Positions 1 through 9,904 of a DNA stretch of 64,000 nt are shown here, piece by piece; position 1 is the stretch's first letter; every line of letters begins with the position of its first letter. This DNA is from Gemmatimonadota bacterium. GTDB taxonomy: Bacteria > Gemmatimonadota > Gemmatimonadetes > Longimicrobiales > Gaopeijiaceae. A program made the translations under genes and the position numbers. The DNA lies in NCBI GenBank assembly GCA_029863525.1, contig JAOTVL010000003.1:1-64000 (forward strand), given 5' to 3'. The notes beneath the pieces were generated by a model. It was not told the DNA's origin. It did not search any database and saw nothing but the letters and a program-made list of their open reading frames with translations.

Positions 1-1326
1 CTCCTTGAGCTCCTGGATCGCGATCGGCGGCAAGAGCCTCGTGAAGAGCAGGAACCAGAAGCCGAACCAGGCGAAGCTCCCGACCATGATCATCATCTCG
101 GTGACCGACGGTCGGTAGATGCCCCACGCGAACGGCTCGTACTCGTGGTGGAGCGAGGTCACCACGATGACGTACCGCTCGAACCACATCCCGATGTTGA
201 CGAAGATCGAGATCACGAAGAGCGCTGGAATCGAGTGGCGCACCCGCTTGAACCAGAGCATGACCGGGACGAAGCCGTTGCAGACGAGCATCGTCCACGT
301 CGCCCACCAATACGTGCCGAAGAGGCGGTTCCAGAAAGCGGTCCGCTCGATCTCCTCACCCGAGTACCAGGCGAGGAAGAACTCCGAGAGGTACGCGTAG
401 AAGACGATCATCGACGTGAAGAGGCAGAGCTTCGCCATCGCGTCGAAGTGCTTGACGGTCAGGTATGCCTCGAGCCCGAAAATCTTCCGGAGCGGCACGG
501 TGAGCGTGATGACCATCGCGACGCCGGAGAAGATGGCGCCGGCCACGAAGTACGGTGCGAAGATGGTGGCGTGCCAGCCCGGGACGATCGCCATGGCGAA
601 GTCCCACGAAACCACGGAGTGCACGGAGAGCACCAGCGGCGTCGCCAGCGCGGCGAGGAAGATGTACGCCTTGCCGAAGTGGTGCCACTGGGTGTCGGTG
701 CCCTGCCAACCGAGCGAGATCACACCGTACAGCTTGCGGCGTAACCCCGTGGCACGGTCACGCGCCGCCGCGAGGTCGGGGATGGTCCCGAGATAGAAGA
801 AGACCGCCGACACCGTGAAGTAGGTGGTGACCGCGAAGACGTCCCAGACCAACGGTGACTTGAAGTTCGGCCACAGGAAGCGGGAGTTCGGATACGGGAT
901 CAGCCAATACGCGTGCCACACGCGGCCGACGTGGATGAGCGGAAAGAGCCCGGCCGTCATGACCGCGAAGACGGTCATCGCTTCGGCCGCGCGGTAGATC
1001 GACTGCCGCCACGGCGCGCGAAAGAGGAACAGAATCGCCGAGATCAGCGTCCCGGAGTGAGCGATACCGACCCAGAAGACGAAGGTCGTGATGTAGACGC
1101 CCCAGCCGACCGGCGACATCAGCCCGCTGACGCCGATCCCCTTGTAGATCTGCCAGAACCAGCCGGTGAGGAACATCCCGACACCGGCCGCCGCCAGCCC
1201 GAAGAGCATCCACCAGCCCTTGCCCGGCGTACCGAGGATCTTGAGGACGTCACGGTTGACGTCGTCGAGGCGGTGGACGTCCGGGTGGGTGAGCGCCCCG
1301 CGCTCCTCTCTCGTTCCGACGGCCAT
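1..1326 (-). CDS. actC: Alternative complex III subunit ActC, NrfD/PsrC-like integral membrane protein (partial, runs off left edge)
   Basis: Minus-strand translation from CAT at 1324-1326 reads MAVGTREERGALTHPDVHRLDDVNRDVLKILGTPGKGWWMLFGLAAAGVGMFLTGWFWQIYKG..., multi-TM NrfD-like; no stop before window edge so absent from ORF track; directly downstream of actB. Confidence 0.88.
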   Translation of the reverse strand, partial: MAVGTREERGALTHPDVHRLDDVNRDVLKILGTPGKGWWMLFGLAAAGVGMFLTGWFWQIYKGIGVSGLMSPVGWGVYITTFVFWVGIAHSGTLISAILFLFRAPWRQSIYRAAEAMTVFAVMTAGLFPLIHVGRVWHAYWLIPYPNSRFLWPNFKSPLVWDVFAVTTYFTVSAVFFYLGTIPDLAAARDRATGLRRKLYGVISLGWQGTDTQWHHFGKAYIFLAALATPLVLSVHSVVSWDFAMAIVPGWHATIFAPYFVAGAIFSGVAMVITLTVPLRKIFGLEAYLTVKHFDAMAKLCLFTSMIVFYAYLSEFFLAWYSGEEIERTAFWNRLFGTYWWATWTMLVCNGFVPVMLWFKRVRHSIPALFVISIFVNIGMWFERYVIVVTSLHHEYEPFAWGIYRPSVTEMMIMVGSFAWFGFWFLLFTRLLPPIAIQELKE

Positions 1327-1327
1327 C

Positions 1328-4300
1328 CTAATGCCCTCCGGAGACTTCGTGGAAGGTGACCTTCTTCAGGTAATGCACGGCGGGCTGGGTGTTGATGAAC
1401 TCGTCGAGCACCTTGTACGTGCGCTCGTTGTCGATCGCCACGGATACCGCCGACTCCGGGTCGCGGAGATTGCCGAACACGATGGCCTCGGCGGGGCACG
1501 TCTGCTGACACGCAGTGACGATCTCGCCGTCCCGGACCGGGCGCCCTTCCTCGAGCGCCGCCCTGTTCTCCGCGTCGCGGACGCGCTGCATGCAGAAGGA
1601 GCACTTCTCCATGACGCCGTTGCCGCGGACCGTCACGTCGGGGTTCCACTGCCAATTCATCGGCTCGGGGACGTTCTCGTCCGTGTACCGGTACCAGTTG
1701 AACACGCGGACCTTGTAGGGGCAGTTGTTCGCGCAGTACCGAGTGCCGACGCACCGGTTGTAGACCTGGGCGTTCACGCCCTCGGGCGTGTGGTAGGTGG
1801 CGAAGACGGGGCAAACCGGCTCGCACGGCGCGTTGCCGCAATGCTGGCAGAGCATCGGCAGGAAACGCACGTCGAGCTCGGAGGCGTGCGTCGCGTCCAC
1901 GTGCTCGTAGTAACGCTCGATGCGCATCCAGTTCATGTCACGGCCCATCTGCACCTGCTGCTCGCCGACCCACGGCACGTTGTTCTCGGCCTGGCACGCC
2001 GTCACGCACGCGCTGCACCCGGTGCACTTGTCGAGATCGATCGCCATCCCCCAACGCGGCTGCTCGTGCGACGCCGCGTAGAGGCCGTGGTCGGCGCCCG
2101 GTAGGGGGAACGCGGTCGCCGCTCCGTCCTCTGCCGGCACCGGCTGCACGCCCCCGTATCCTTGCAGCTCTTGGAGCTCCTCGTGGTGCGCTCCCTCCTC
2201 CTCTTCGGCGTGCCCGAGATCGGCGAGCGCGACGGCCGGGGCGATCGGTCGATCGTACTGATCGTTCGAGCCCTCGATCGTCGCGAGGCGACGGCGTGCG
2301 CCCGTCGTCTCGACAGACACGGTCGTCGCCATCGTCACGAACGCGCCCGAGGGCTGCTCGGCGGTCGCCGGCAACAAGGTCATGGCGTTCACGCCGGTCC
2401 CGGTCGCCCAGCGGCCCATGTCGGTGTGCCCGGTACCCATCTGGAGCGCCACGACGTCCTCACGGATGCCCGGGTACGGCCACAGCGGAACGTCAACCGA
2501 ACCGTGCGGGGACGTCACCCTGACGATCTCGCCCTCGCGAAGCCCACGGGCCTCGGCGGTGGCCGGGTTCATCTCCAGCCAGGAGTGCCAGGTGATCTTC
2601 GACACCGGGTCCGGCAGCTCCTGCATCCACGGCGAGTTGGCGAACTCGCCGCCACCGAAACGGGGCGACGGGTAGACCACCAGCGCCAGGTCACCGTCGC
2701 CATCGAGCGCGGGCACGTCGAAGGTGAGCGCCTGATCCGGGGCCCTGAGGGGCGGCGTCGACATACCCGCGCCCATCATCGCCGAATGATCGACGAAGCC
2801 GTCGCGCAGGTGCGACGTCCACATGGTCGCGAAGTCGCCCATCGACGCGTCGTGCATCGCCTCGTGGCGCCCGCGCAGATACTCGTAGAACGTGGCCGCG
2901 CCCATGTCGGCCTCCACGTTCGCCGCAACGGCGAGCAGCACGTCACCGGCCTGCTTCGAATCGAAGTGCGGCACGGGCTGCATGACCGGCTGCAAGATCG
3001 CCATGACACCCGGTCGGGGCATGGCGTCGTCCCACGACTCGAGGAAGTGGCGATCGGGGAGAATCAGGTCTGCCATCGCCGCGGTCTCGTCCATCGCCGA
3101 GGCGAAGGAGACCTTGAAGCGCACCTGCTCGAACGCCTCGCGGAAGCCGGAGGACGGCGGGAGTGAGAACGCAGGGTTCGTACCGTGCACGAGGGCGACG
3201 CCGACCCGACCACCCGCCATCGCGTCGATCGCGTCGGCGATCTCCGAGAACGACGAGGAAGCGGCCGTCGGGCCGTTTCCGACGGTGACCGTCCGGCCGA
3301 CGTCGCCGGCCACGTCGTTGAGAATCAGCACCGCGAGGTTCGCGGCGGTGGCGTTCCGATGGTGCGCGCCGACGCCCGGCCCCATCGCCAGGCTGGGACC
3401 CTCCGCGGCGAACCGGTCGGCCAGCTCGGTGAGGACCTCTTCACTGATCCCCGAGGCTTCCGCCGCCTGCCCGATGCTGTACGAGCGTAGGAGGTTCGCG
3501 TACGGGCCGGAAGCGTTCGCACCCGCGAGATGCGCGGCCATGCCGAGCGCGACGATCGCCTCCGAGCCAGGCCGGATCGGCAGCCACTCGTCGGCGTTGA
3601 GGCCGGTGGTCGAGAGGCGGGCGCCGAGGTAGACGAAGCGTCCCTTGGTCGCCGCTTCCTCGCCGTGTCCTTCGACGGCGCTCATACGCGCCAGCCCCCG
3701 ATTGTGAGCGACCGGCGACGACCCCGTGTCGATGAAGTCCGAGCCGAAGGAGAGCAGCAGGCGGGCCGCTCCGATGTCGTAGTGCGGCAACTGGTCGACA
3801 CCGTATGCGATGCGGGTCGCTTCGCGCAGCGGCGCATCGGACACCGCATCGTGATGCACACGGGTCCCGCCGACGGCTCCCACGAAACGATCGACCAGAT
3901 CGTTCATGGTCGGGCCCATCTGGGCCCCGATGAACATGACGTTCCCAGAGATCCCGATCCGCGCGGCGAGCAGCTGCTCCGCTTCCTCCCAAGTACCTTG
4001 CCGGAACTCGTCTCCCTCACGAATCATCGGGCCGTGGAAGCGGTCCGGATTGTAGAGGTGCTGCAGCGTCGAGTGCCCCCTCACGCACAGCCCCCCCTGA
4101 GAGACGGGGTGGGACGGATTGCCTTCGACTTTGACCGCTCTACCCTCGCGCGTGCGCACCCACATTCCGCACTCGGCCGAACATCCCCGGCACGTCGTGG
4201 CGTACCAGGTGGCGACGCCGGGCGTGATCTCCTCGGGATGAACCACGTAAGGAAGGAGGCGCTCGACTTCTCCCGGGCCACAGCCCGCGACGGTGGCGCT

Positions 4301-4372
4301 CGCGCCACCGACACCGAGGACCTTGAGGAAGTCGCGCCGCTTCAGGCCGTCGGTCTTGATGCCGTCAGTCAT
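1328..4372 (-). CDS. actB: Alternative complex III subunit ActB: molybdopterin-oxidoreductase-like domain fused to 4Fe-4S ferredoxin domain, TAT-type N-terminus
   Basis: 1014 aa ORF; KRRDFLKVLGVGGASATVAGCG signal; DKCTGCSACVTACQAENNVPW, CQHCGNAPCEPVCP, NRCVGTRYCANNCPYKVR cluster motifs. Confidence 0.93.
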   Translation of the reverse strand: MTDGIKTDGLKRRDFLKVLGVGGASATVAGCGPGEVERLLPYVVHPEEITPGVATWYATTCRGCSAECGMWVRTREGRAVKVEGNPSHPVSQGGLCVRGHSTLQHLYNPDRFHGPMIREGDEFRQGTWEEAEQLLAARIGISGNVMFIGAQMGPTMNDLVDRFVGAVGGTRVHHDAVSDAPLREATRIAYGVDQLPHYDIGAARLLLSFGSDFIDTGSSPVAHNRGLARMSAVEGHGEEAATKGRFVYLGARLSTTGLNADEWLPIRPGSEAIVALGMAAHLAGANASGPYANLLRSYSIGQAAEASGISEEVLTELADRFAAEGPSLAMGPGVGAHHRNATAANLAVLILNDVAGDVGRTVTVGNGPTAASSSFSEIADAIDAMAGGRVGVALVHGTNPAFSLPPSSGFREAFEQVRFKVSFASAMDETAAMADLILPDRHFLESWDDAMPRPGVMAILQPVMQPVPHFDSKQAGDVLLAVAANVEADMGAATFYEYLRGRHEAMHDASMGDFATMWTSHLRDGFVDHSAMMGAGMSTPPLRAPDQALTFDVPALDGDGDLALVVYPSPRFGGGEFANSPWMQELPDPVSKITWHSWLEMNPATAEARGLREGEIVRVTSPHGSVDVPLWPYPGIREDVVALQMGTGHTDMGRWATGTGVNAMTLLPATAEQPSGAFVTMATTVSVETTGARRRLATIEGSNDQYDRPIAPAVALADLGHAEEEEGAHHEELQELQGYGGVQPVPAEDGAATAFPLPGADHGLYAASHEQPRWGMAIDLDKCTGCSACVTACQAENNVPWVGEQQVQMGRDMNWMRIERYYEHVDATHASELDVRFLPMLCQHCGNAPCEPVCPVFATYHTPEGVNAQVYNRCVGTRYCANNCPYKVRVFNWYRYTDENVPEPMNWQWNPDVTVRGNGVMEKCSFCMQRVRDAENRAALEEGRPVRDGEIVTACQQTCPAEAIVFGNLRDPESAVSVAIDNERTYKVLDEFINTQPAVHYLKKVTFHEVSGGH

Positions 4373-4387
4373 CTGTTTGTCCTCGGC

Positions 4388-4960
4388 CTAGTAGTGGCAG
4401 ACCGAGCAGTCGACCGACGCCTGGGCCTCGCCCGTGACCGGATCCGGCTGACGGTGACATTCGATGCACCAGCCCATGTTGTTGCCACCCCATGCCGGGT
4501 CGCGTTCGACGAGCACGCCCATGGTCTGCACCTCGCCATGACACTGCTGGCACTCGAGGCCCGCGTTGACGTGCCGCATGTGCGGGAAGTGGGCGTGATC
4601 GGAGATCTTATAGATACGGCGCCACGGGATCGGCTCTCCGCGCTCCCAATAGCCTCGGAGCCTCGCGATCTCGGTCTGGGCCTGTTCGGTCTGTCCCGCG
4701 ACGACCTGATGGCAACCCCAGCACGACGCCACCGACGGGATGCCCGCATCGACCGAACGCTCCGCCGAGAAATGGCAGTACTGGCAGTTCATGTTGTTCT
4801 GGCCGGGCTCGGCGCCTGCGTGCTGATTGTGCAGGAAGCCGATCGGCTGCCCAGTTTCGGCCGCGGCCTCGGCGCCTTCCGTGTCACCACCCTGAACGAA
4901 GGCCAGGGCCCCCAAGGCGAACACGCCGGCGAGACCGCCGATCAGCCAGTGCGTCTTCAT
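4388..4960 (-). CDS. actA: Alternative complex III subunit ActA, pentaheme cytochrome c
   Basis: 190 aa with five CxxCH motifs (CQYCH, CWGCH, CQQCH, CIECH, CSVCH) and N-terminal hydrophobic segment; immediately upstream of actB. Confidence 0.9.
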   Translation of the reverse strand: MKTHWLIGGLAGVFALGALAFVQGGDTEGAEAAAETGQPIGFLHNQHAGAEPGQNNMNCQYCHFSAERSVDAGIPSVASCWGCHQVVAGQTEQAQTEIARLRGYWERGEPIPWRRIYKISDHAHFPHMRHVNAGLECQQCHGEVQTMGVLVERDPAWGGNNMGWCIECHRQPDPVTGEAQASVDCSVCHY

Positions 4961-5213
4961 TCGAAGCTGCTGCTCCTTCGCGCATCGGATACGCCCGAGT
5001 ACGCGGGCGCAAGGCAGGGTTTTCCGCGTCGCACAACGCTTGTGAAAAACGGAACAAGCCCCGGAAACGGACTGAACCTACCCGATCGCGCCGGTTCAGG
5101 TCAAGGCGCGAATAAGCCGATTCTCCTGGCATGGGCGGCCGGATTCCAGAACCTTTTGAAGAGGGCCGGTGTTATACTTTTTCGCCTTCGACGAACCCGG
5201 ATGAGGCGGCTCA

Positions 5214-6197
5214 TTGTCCGACACGACAACTGCCACGCCGACGAGGGAATCACGCGCCTCGCTGGAGTTGCTCGACCACCTCGTCCAGGAGGTCGAGACC
5301 GTCTTCCACGGAAAGAGGGAAGTGGTTCGGCTCGCGGTCGCTGCACTGCTCGCTCGCGGGCACATCCTGTTCGAGGATGTGCCCGGTGTAGGAAAGACCA
5401 CTCTATCGCACGCACTCGCGAAGACGTTGGGTCTCGGCTTCCGCCGCATTCAATTCACGTCCGATCTACTGCCGTCGGACGTCCTCGGCGTCTCCGTCTA
5501 CAACCCGAGGACGACCGATTTCGAGATCCGAAAGGGCCCGATTTTCACCAATGTCGTCGTAGCCGACGAGATCAATCGTGCGCCCCCTCGCACGCAGAGT
5601 GGCCTCCTCGAGGCGATGCAGGACGACCGCGTCACGATCGATGACCAGACCTTCGAGCTGCCTCAGCCGTTCCTCGTCATGGCGACGCAGAATCCGCTCG
5701 AGCACCACGGAACGTATCCGCTTCCCGAGAGCCAGCTCGATCGTTTTCTGATGCGCATCACGATCGGCTACCCCGACGGAGAGGCCGAACGACGCATCCT
5801 GACGGAGTCGAGATCCTTGGAGCCGACGGTCGACCGGCTTCAGACGGTCCTTTCGCCCAAGCAGGTCCTGGCGCTCCAGGACCGGATCGAGGAGGTGGAC
5901 GTCGACCCGGCCATCCTCGACTACCTGATGGCGATCGTGGAGCGTACGCGCACGACACCGAAGCTGCGCATGGGCGTGAGCCCTCGGGGAAACATCGCCG
6001 TGTATCGTGCGGCTCGGGCCTTCGCCCTGACGAGCGGCCGCACGTACCTCGTGCCTGACGACGTCCGGGACCTGATCATTCCTTGCCTGGCGCACCGAAT
6101 CCTGCCCGCGGGCGCGTCGGGGACGACCTTCGACACGCACGACGAGGCCGCGACCATTCTCGAAGGGATTCTCGAAGAGGTCGAGGCTCCGCTCTGA
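5214..6197 (+). CDS. MoxR-family AAA+ ATPase
   Basis: GVGKTTLSHALAKTLG Walker A, ADEINRAPPRTQSGLLEAMQ, MATQNPLEHHGTYPLPESQLDRF. Confidence 0.95.
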   Translation: MSDTTTATPTRESRASLELLDHLVQEVETVFHGKREVVRLAVAALLARGHILFEDVPGVGKTTLSHALAKTLGLGFRRIQFTSDLLPSDVLGVSVYNPRTTDFEIRKGPIFTNVVVADEINRAPPRTQSGLLEAMQDDRVTIDDQTFELPQPFLVMATQNPLEHHGTYPLPESQLDRFLMRITIGYPDGEAERRILTESRSLEPTVDRLQTVLSPKQVLALQDRIEEVDVDPAILDYLMAIVERTRTTPKLRMGVSPRGNIAVYRAARAFALTSGRTYLVPDDVRDLIIPCLAHRILPAGASGTTFDTHDEAATILEGILEEVEAPL

Positions 6198-7339
6198 TGG
6201 AGCCCGCGGCCAGCGTGGCCGCGCACGACCGGCGCGGACGAGACGGCTGGGCGGTACTCCCACTCCGCCTCTGGACGGGGATCCGCGAAGGGTGGGCCCG
6301 GGTGCGAGCCTGGAGGCGCATCCACTTCACTTCCGGCGGTCTCGTCTTCACCACGGGCACGATGGCGGTGGGGTTCGCGGCGATGAACACGGGCAACAAT
6401 CTGCTTTACCTGTTGCTGGGATCCATGCTGGGCTTCATCGCCGTGAGCGGCTGGCTCTCCGAGCAGACCATTCGAGGACTCCGGGTAGAGCGCCGCGGCC
6501 CGCGCTCGGTCACGGTCGGCCACGATCTCCGCCTCTTCTACGAGGTGACGAACCAGAAGACGCGGCTTCCGTCCATGGCGATCGAGATCTCGGAGTCCGG
6601 CCTCCCCGAGAAGGCCTTCCTCGCGCACGTGCCACCGGGTGGGCACGCGACGGTACGGTCGGTGAACAGCTTCGTGCGCCGGGGCATCTATCCGCTCGGC
6701 ACCGTCACGCTTTCCACGGGCTTTCCGTTCGGTCTCTTCAAGAAGGAGCGGGACGTGCAGATCCCGGGTGAGATCGTCGTTTGGCCACGGACCGATCGCC
6801 GGGTGCGCGAGCCGAGCCCAGGGGCGGGGCGAGTACCTCGGGTCGGGATCAACGCGCGCGGAGCGTCCGGTGCGCGCGGCGAGTATCGCAGTCTACGCGC
6901 GTATCGGATCGGGGACGATTCGCGCGACATCCACTGGAAATCGTCCGCTCGACTCCGCGAGCCGGTTCTACGGCAGTACGAGCGCGACGGAGCCGAAACG
7001 CGTTGGATCTGCCTCGACGCTCGGGGTGAGCCCGGAGACGCGGCGGAGGTCGCCATCGAGGTCGCGGCGGCGCTCGCGGCACAGGCCGTTTTACAGCACC
7101 GGCCCTTCGCGCTCGTCACGGACACCGAGGTCTTGGAGGCGGGAGACGGAGCCGGGCATTTGGAGCGCGGGCTCGACATGCTCGCGCGCATCGATTTCTC
7201 GCCGGACGCGGCCGCACCGGTCCCGCCCGTCGATCCGAACGTGTGTGTCCTGGTGTCGATCGACGGTCGGCGCGGGTTCGGCGACCTGATGGTGGTCGGG
7301 CGAGGGGCGACCCTCGACTACTCGGAGGCGGCCGGGTGA
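6197..7339 (+). CDS. DUF58 domain protein
   Basis: ATG at 6197 overlaps MoxR stop; GDDSRDIHWKSSARLREPVLRQYERD is the DUF58 signature region. Confidence 0.88.
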   Translation: MEPAASVAAHDRRGRDGWAVLPLRLWTGIREGWARVRAWRRIHFTSGGLVFTTGTMAVGFAAMNTGNNLLYLLLGSMLGFIAVSGWLSEQTIRGLRVERRGPRSVTVGHDLRLFYEVTNQKTRLPSMAIEISESGLPEKAFLAHVPPGGHATVRSVNSFVRRGIYPLGTVTLSTGFPFGLFKKERDVQIPGEIVVWPRTDRRVREPSPGAGRVPRVGINARGASGARGEYRSLRAYRIGDDSRDIHWKSSARLREPVLRQYERDGAETRWICLDARGEPGDAAEVAIEVAAALAAQAVLQHRPFALVTDTEVLEAGDGAGHLERGLDMLARIDFSPDAAAPVPPVDPNVCVLVSIDGRRGFGDLMVVGRGATLDYSEAAG

Positions 7340-9354
7340 ACCTCCGCCTGCTCCATCGCCGCCTCGTCGTGCTCATGGGTCTCGCGGGACTCCTCGCGTT
7401 CGCCGGGGGCGCGGGGTTCGAGTGGTTTTCGACGCTCCTCGCCACGGGCGCGCTGGTTGCGGCCCTCTTCTGGCATCCGGATCCGGAGCTCTCCACGCGA
7501 CTCGAGCGTCTCTGGCTGCCGCTCGCCACGCTCCTGGTCCTCCGGGCGCTCTTCCACTTCGTGATCCTGCGGGACGACATCGTCATTCCCGTCGTCGACC
7601 TCTTGCTCCTCCTGCTCTCGGCCGAGGCGCTCCGCTCGCTCGACGCGCCGAACGACCTGCGCCTCTATGCGCTGTCTTTCGCGCTCATACTGGCGTCGAC
7701 CGCGTACCGACCCGGTATCCTCTTCCTCGTCGCCTTCGTCTCGTACGTGGCGCTCGCCACCCTCGCCCTCATGGTCGGACACCTCAGGCGTCAGAGCGAG
7801 CGGTACGAGATCAAGAACGTGCCGCTCGGCCGATCGCTCCTGGCCACGACTGGCGCGCTCTCGGGCGTGATCATTCTCGTGGCGCTCTTCGTCTTCGTGA
7901 CGTTCCCAAGAGTGTCCCAGGGTTGGGCAGGCCGCGGTGACACGCCGGCGAGCTCGATCGCCGGCTTCAGCGATCAGGTCTCGATCGGCGAGCACGGATC
8001 GACCATCCTCGCCAATCCCGAGATCGTGCTGCGTGTGGAGTTCCCCGACAGTCAGCCACCGAACGTCGGAGGGCTCCACTGGCGCGGGCGCTCGTACGAC
8101 CGGTTCGATGGCGTCCGGTGGACCCGGTCGGGGAACCTCCCTCCGTCGGCCGCGCCCTCGTCGTGGTACCGGGATCGGTGGGGTGGAGAGATCGTCGAGC
8201 AGAGGATCTTCGGCTCGGCGCTCGACACGAGGGTCCTCTTCGCGCTCCACCCGGCGCTCGAGATCGATTCGAACAATGGCATCCAGCCCTTGTTCGACAA
8301 CGCCGGCGACTTCGTGTACTGGGGCTCCGGCGCGCCGGCGTACACAGCGTACTCGCGAGCGACGCGACCTCCGGCCGACGACCTGCGGACGCCCGGACGT
8401 GGGTACCGGCCTTCGGAGGAGCACTTCCTCCAGCTCCCCCGCAGGCTCGACCCCCGGATTCCGGCGCTCGCCGATTCGCTCACCGCGGGCCTGGACAACC
8501 GCTACGACCAAGCGCTCGCGATTCAGCGCTGGCTGCAGTCCTTCACCTACACGCGGCAGCTGCCCGCGACCGCACGCGAGACGACGCTGCAGCACTTCCT
8601 CTTCGAACGTCGGGCGGGTCACTGCGAATACTTCAGCACCGCCATGGTGGTCATGCTCCGCTCGCTCGGGATCGAAGCGCGCAACGTGAACGGATTCCTC
8701 GGCGGTCAGTGGAACGACTTCGGGAATTATCTCGTGGTGACCCAGAACGAAGCCCATTCCTGGGTCGAAGCGTGGTTCCCCGGCTACGGCTGGATCACCT
8801 TCGATCCGACGCCCGCGGGCGTCGGGACGGCGGAAGCGGTGTCGTCCTGGTTCTGGCCGGGACGCATCCTCTTCGACGGGATTCAGCACCGCTGGAACAA
8901 GTGGGTGCTCGACTACAGTGTCGACGACCAGTTCGACATCTTCGCCGGGCTCCTCGGAACGCGGACCGTCGAAGAGGTGATCTCGTCGGCAGGGGACGCC
9001 ACCGAGCCGGCCGGTCCGAGCCCTTGGATCGCGCTCGCGTTCCTGCTCTTGGCCGCGGCCGGCCTGTATTGGGCCCGCGGCGGCGGCCCGGACTTCGACC
9101 CGTGGACACGCATGTACCTGCAGCTTCGTACCGCGTCCGCCCGCGCGGGCATCGGTGGGAGTCCCGGCGTGACCCCGCTCGCGCTCGTGCGGAGGATCTC
9201 CGAGGAGGGCGGCCCGGCGGCGGCTCCCGCCTCGCGGGTGGTCGACCTGTACCTGAGAGCTCGTTACGGAAGCGAGGAGCTCGGCGAATCGGACCTTCGT
9301 GAGATGAGAGAGGCGCTCTCGGCGGCACGGCGCTTGCTGCACTCCAAGCCGTGA
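7336..9354 (+). CDS. TgpA-like transglutaminase (DUF3488 + transglutaminase core)
   Basis: GTG start overlapping the DUF58 stop; TM N-terminus; RRAGHCEYFSTAMVVMLRSLGIEARNVNGF...NEAHSWVEAWFPGYGWITFDPTP. Confidence 0.92.
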   Translation: MNLRLLHRRLVVLMGLAGLLAFAGGAGFEWFSTLLATGALVAALFWHPDPELSTRLERLWLPLATLLVLRALFHFVILRDDIVIPVVDLLLLLLSAEALRSLDAPNDLRLYALSFALILASTAYRPGILFLVAFVSYVALATLALMVGHLRRQSERYEIKNVPLGRSLLATTGALSGVIILVALFVFVTFPRVSQGWAGRGDTPASSIAGFSDQVSIGEHGSTILANPEIVLRVEFPDSQPPNVGGLHWRGRSYDRFDGVRWTRSGNLPPSAAPSSWYRDRWGGEIVEQRIFGSALDTRVLFALHPALEIDSNNGIQPLFDNAGDFVYWGSGAPAYTAYSRATRPPADDLRTPGRGYRPSEEHFLQLPRRLDPRIPALADSLTAGLDNRYDQALAIQRWLQSFTYTRQLPATARETTLQHFLFERRAGHCEYFSTAMVVMLRSLGIEARNVNGFLGGQWNDFGNYLVVTQNEAHSWVEAWFPGYGWITFDPTPAGVGTAEAVSSWFWPGRILFDGIQHRWNKWVLDYSVDDQFDIFAGLLGTRTVEEVISSAGDATEPAGPSPWIALAFLLLAAAGLYWARGGGPDFDPWTRMYLQLRTASARAGIGGSPGVTPLALVRRISEEGGPAAAPASRVVDLYLRARYGSEELGESDLREMREALSAARRLLHSKP

Positions 9355-9385
9355 CGAGCGCCCCCCGAACTTCTATCGTCCTGAT

Positions 9386-9682
9386 ATGAGCCTGTCCCGA
9401 CGCGCCCACGAATCAGAGCCCGGCCTCCACATCGCGACGATCGCGCACGAAGGTCTACTCTGGGACGCCTACCTCGAGTTCGACGACGACCCGCGACGCC
9501 CGAGGAGCTTCCGGGCCAAGCTGCGCTTCGAGCCACCCACCGGCCAGGAAGGCCCTCCGGGTGCCGAGACCACGGTCATCATCATCGAAGACAGCTACGA
9601 AGAGGCCGTCGCCAAGGCCCGCCGCTTCGACAACCGCGAGCTCCAAGCGCTGCTGCGGTCCGCACTACCCGAAGAGGAGTAG
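9386..9682 (+). CDS. Conserved hypothetical protein, 98 aa
   Basis: Good ATG ORF downstream of the MoxR/DUF58/TgpA operon; no recognised family. Confidence 0.6.
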   Translation: MSLSRRAHESEPGLHIATIAHEGLLWDAYLEFDDDPRRPRSFRAKLRFEPPTGQEGPPGAETTVIIIEDSYEEAVAKARRFDNRELQALLRSALPEEE

Positions 9683-9797
9683 CGCCGGACGGTAGGAGGC
9701 GCCGGCTCGAGGCCACCGCAGGTTGGCCGCACGAGCCCCGCGGTGTCGCCGACGCGGAGCAGTGGACGATGCCGAAGCCCGCGAACTAGCCGACGCA

Positions 9798-9904
9798 GGA
9801 GGCGCGAGGCGCGAGGCGCTCGACTGGCAAGGCACGAGGAGGAAGGCGTAGCAGCGCTACGTCGACGACGAGTAACGCCGCCAGACGAGATGCATCGCGT
9901 CTCC
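9798..9904. repeat. Nested imperfect palindrome between convergent genes
   Basis: GGAGGCGCGA (9798-9807)/TCGCGTCTCC (9895-9904); CTCGACTGGC (9819-9828)/GCCAGACGAG (9880-9889); CGTAGC-agc-GCTACG (9847-9861); three tandem GAGGCGC copies at 9799-9819. Confidence 0.65.

Noticed and set aside
145-9350. Many long ORFs on the opposite strand of recognised genes (e.g. 145..744, 2162..3166, 3530..5644, 7318..9342)
   Set aside because: High GC content creates antisense open frames; their translations are low-complexity R/A/P/G/E-rich and overlap well-supported genes
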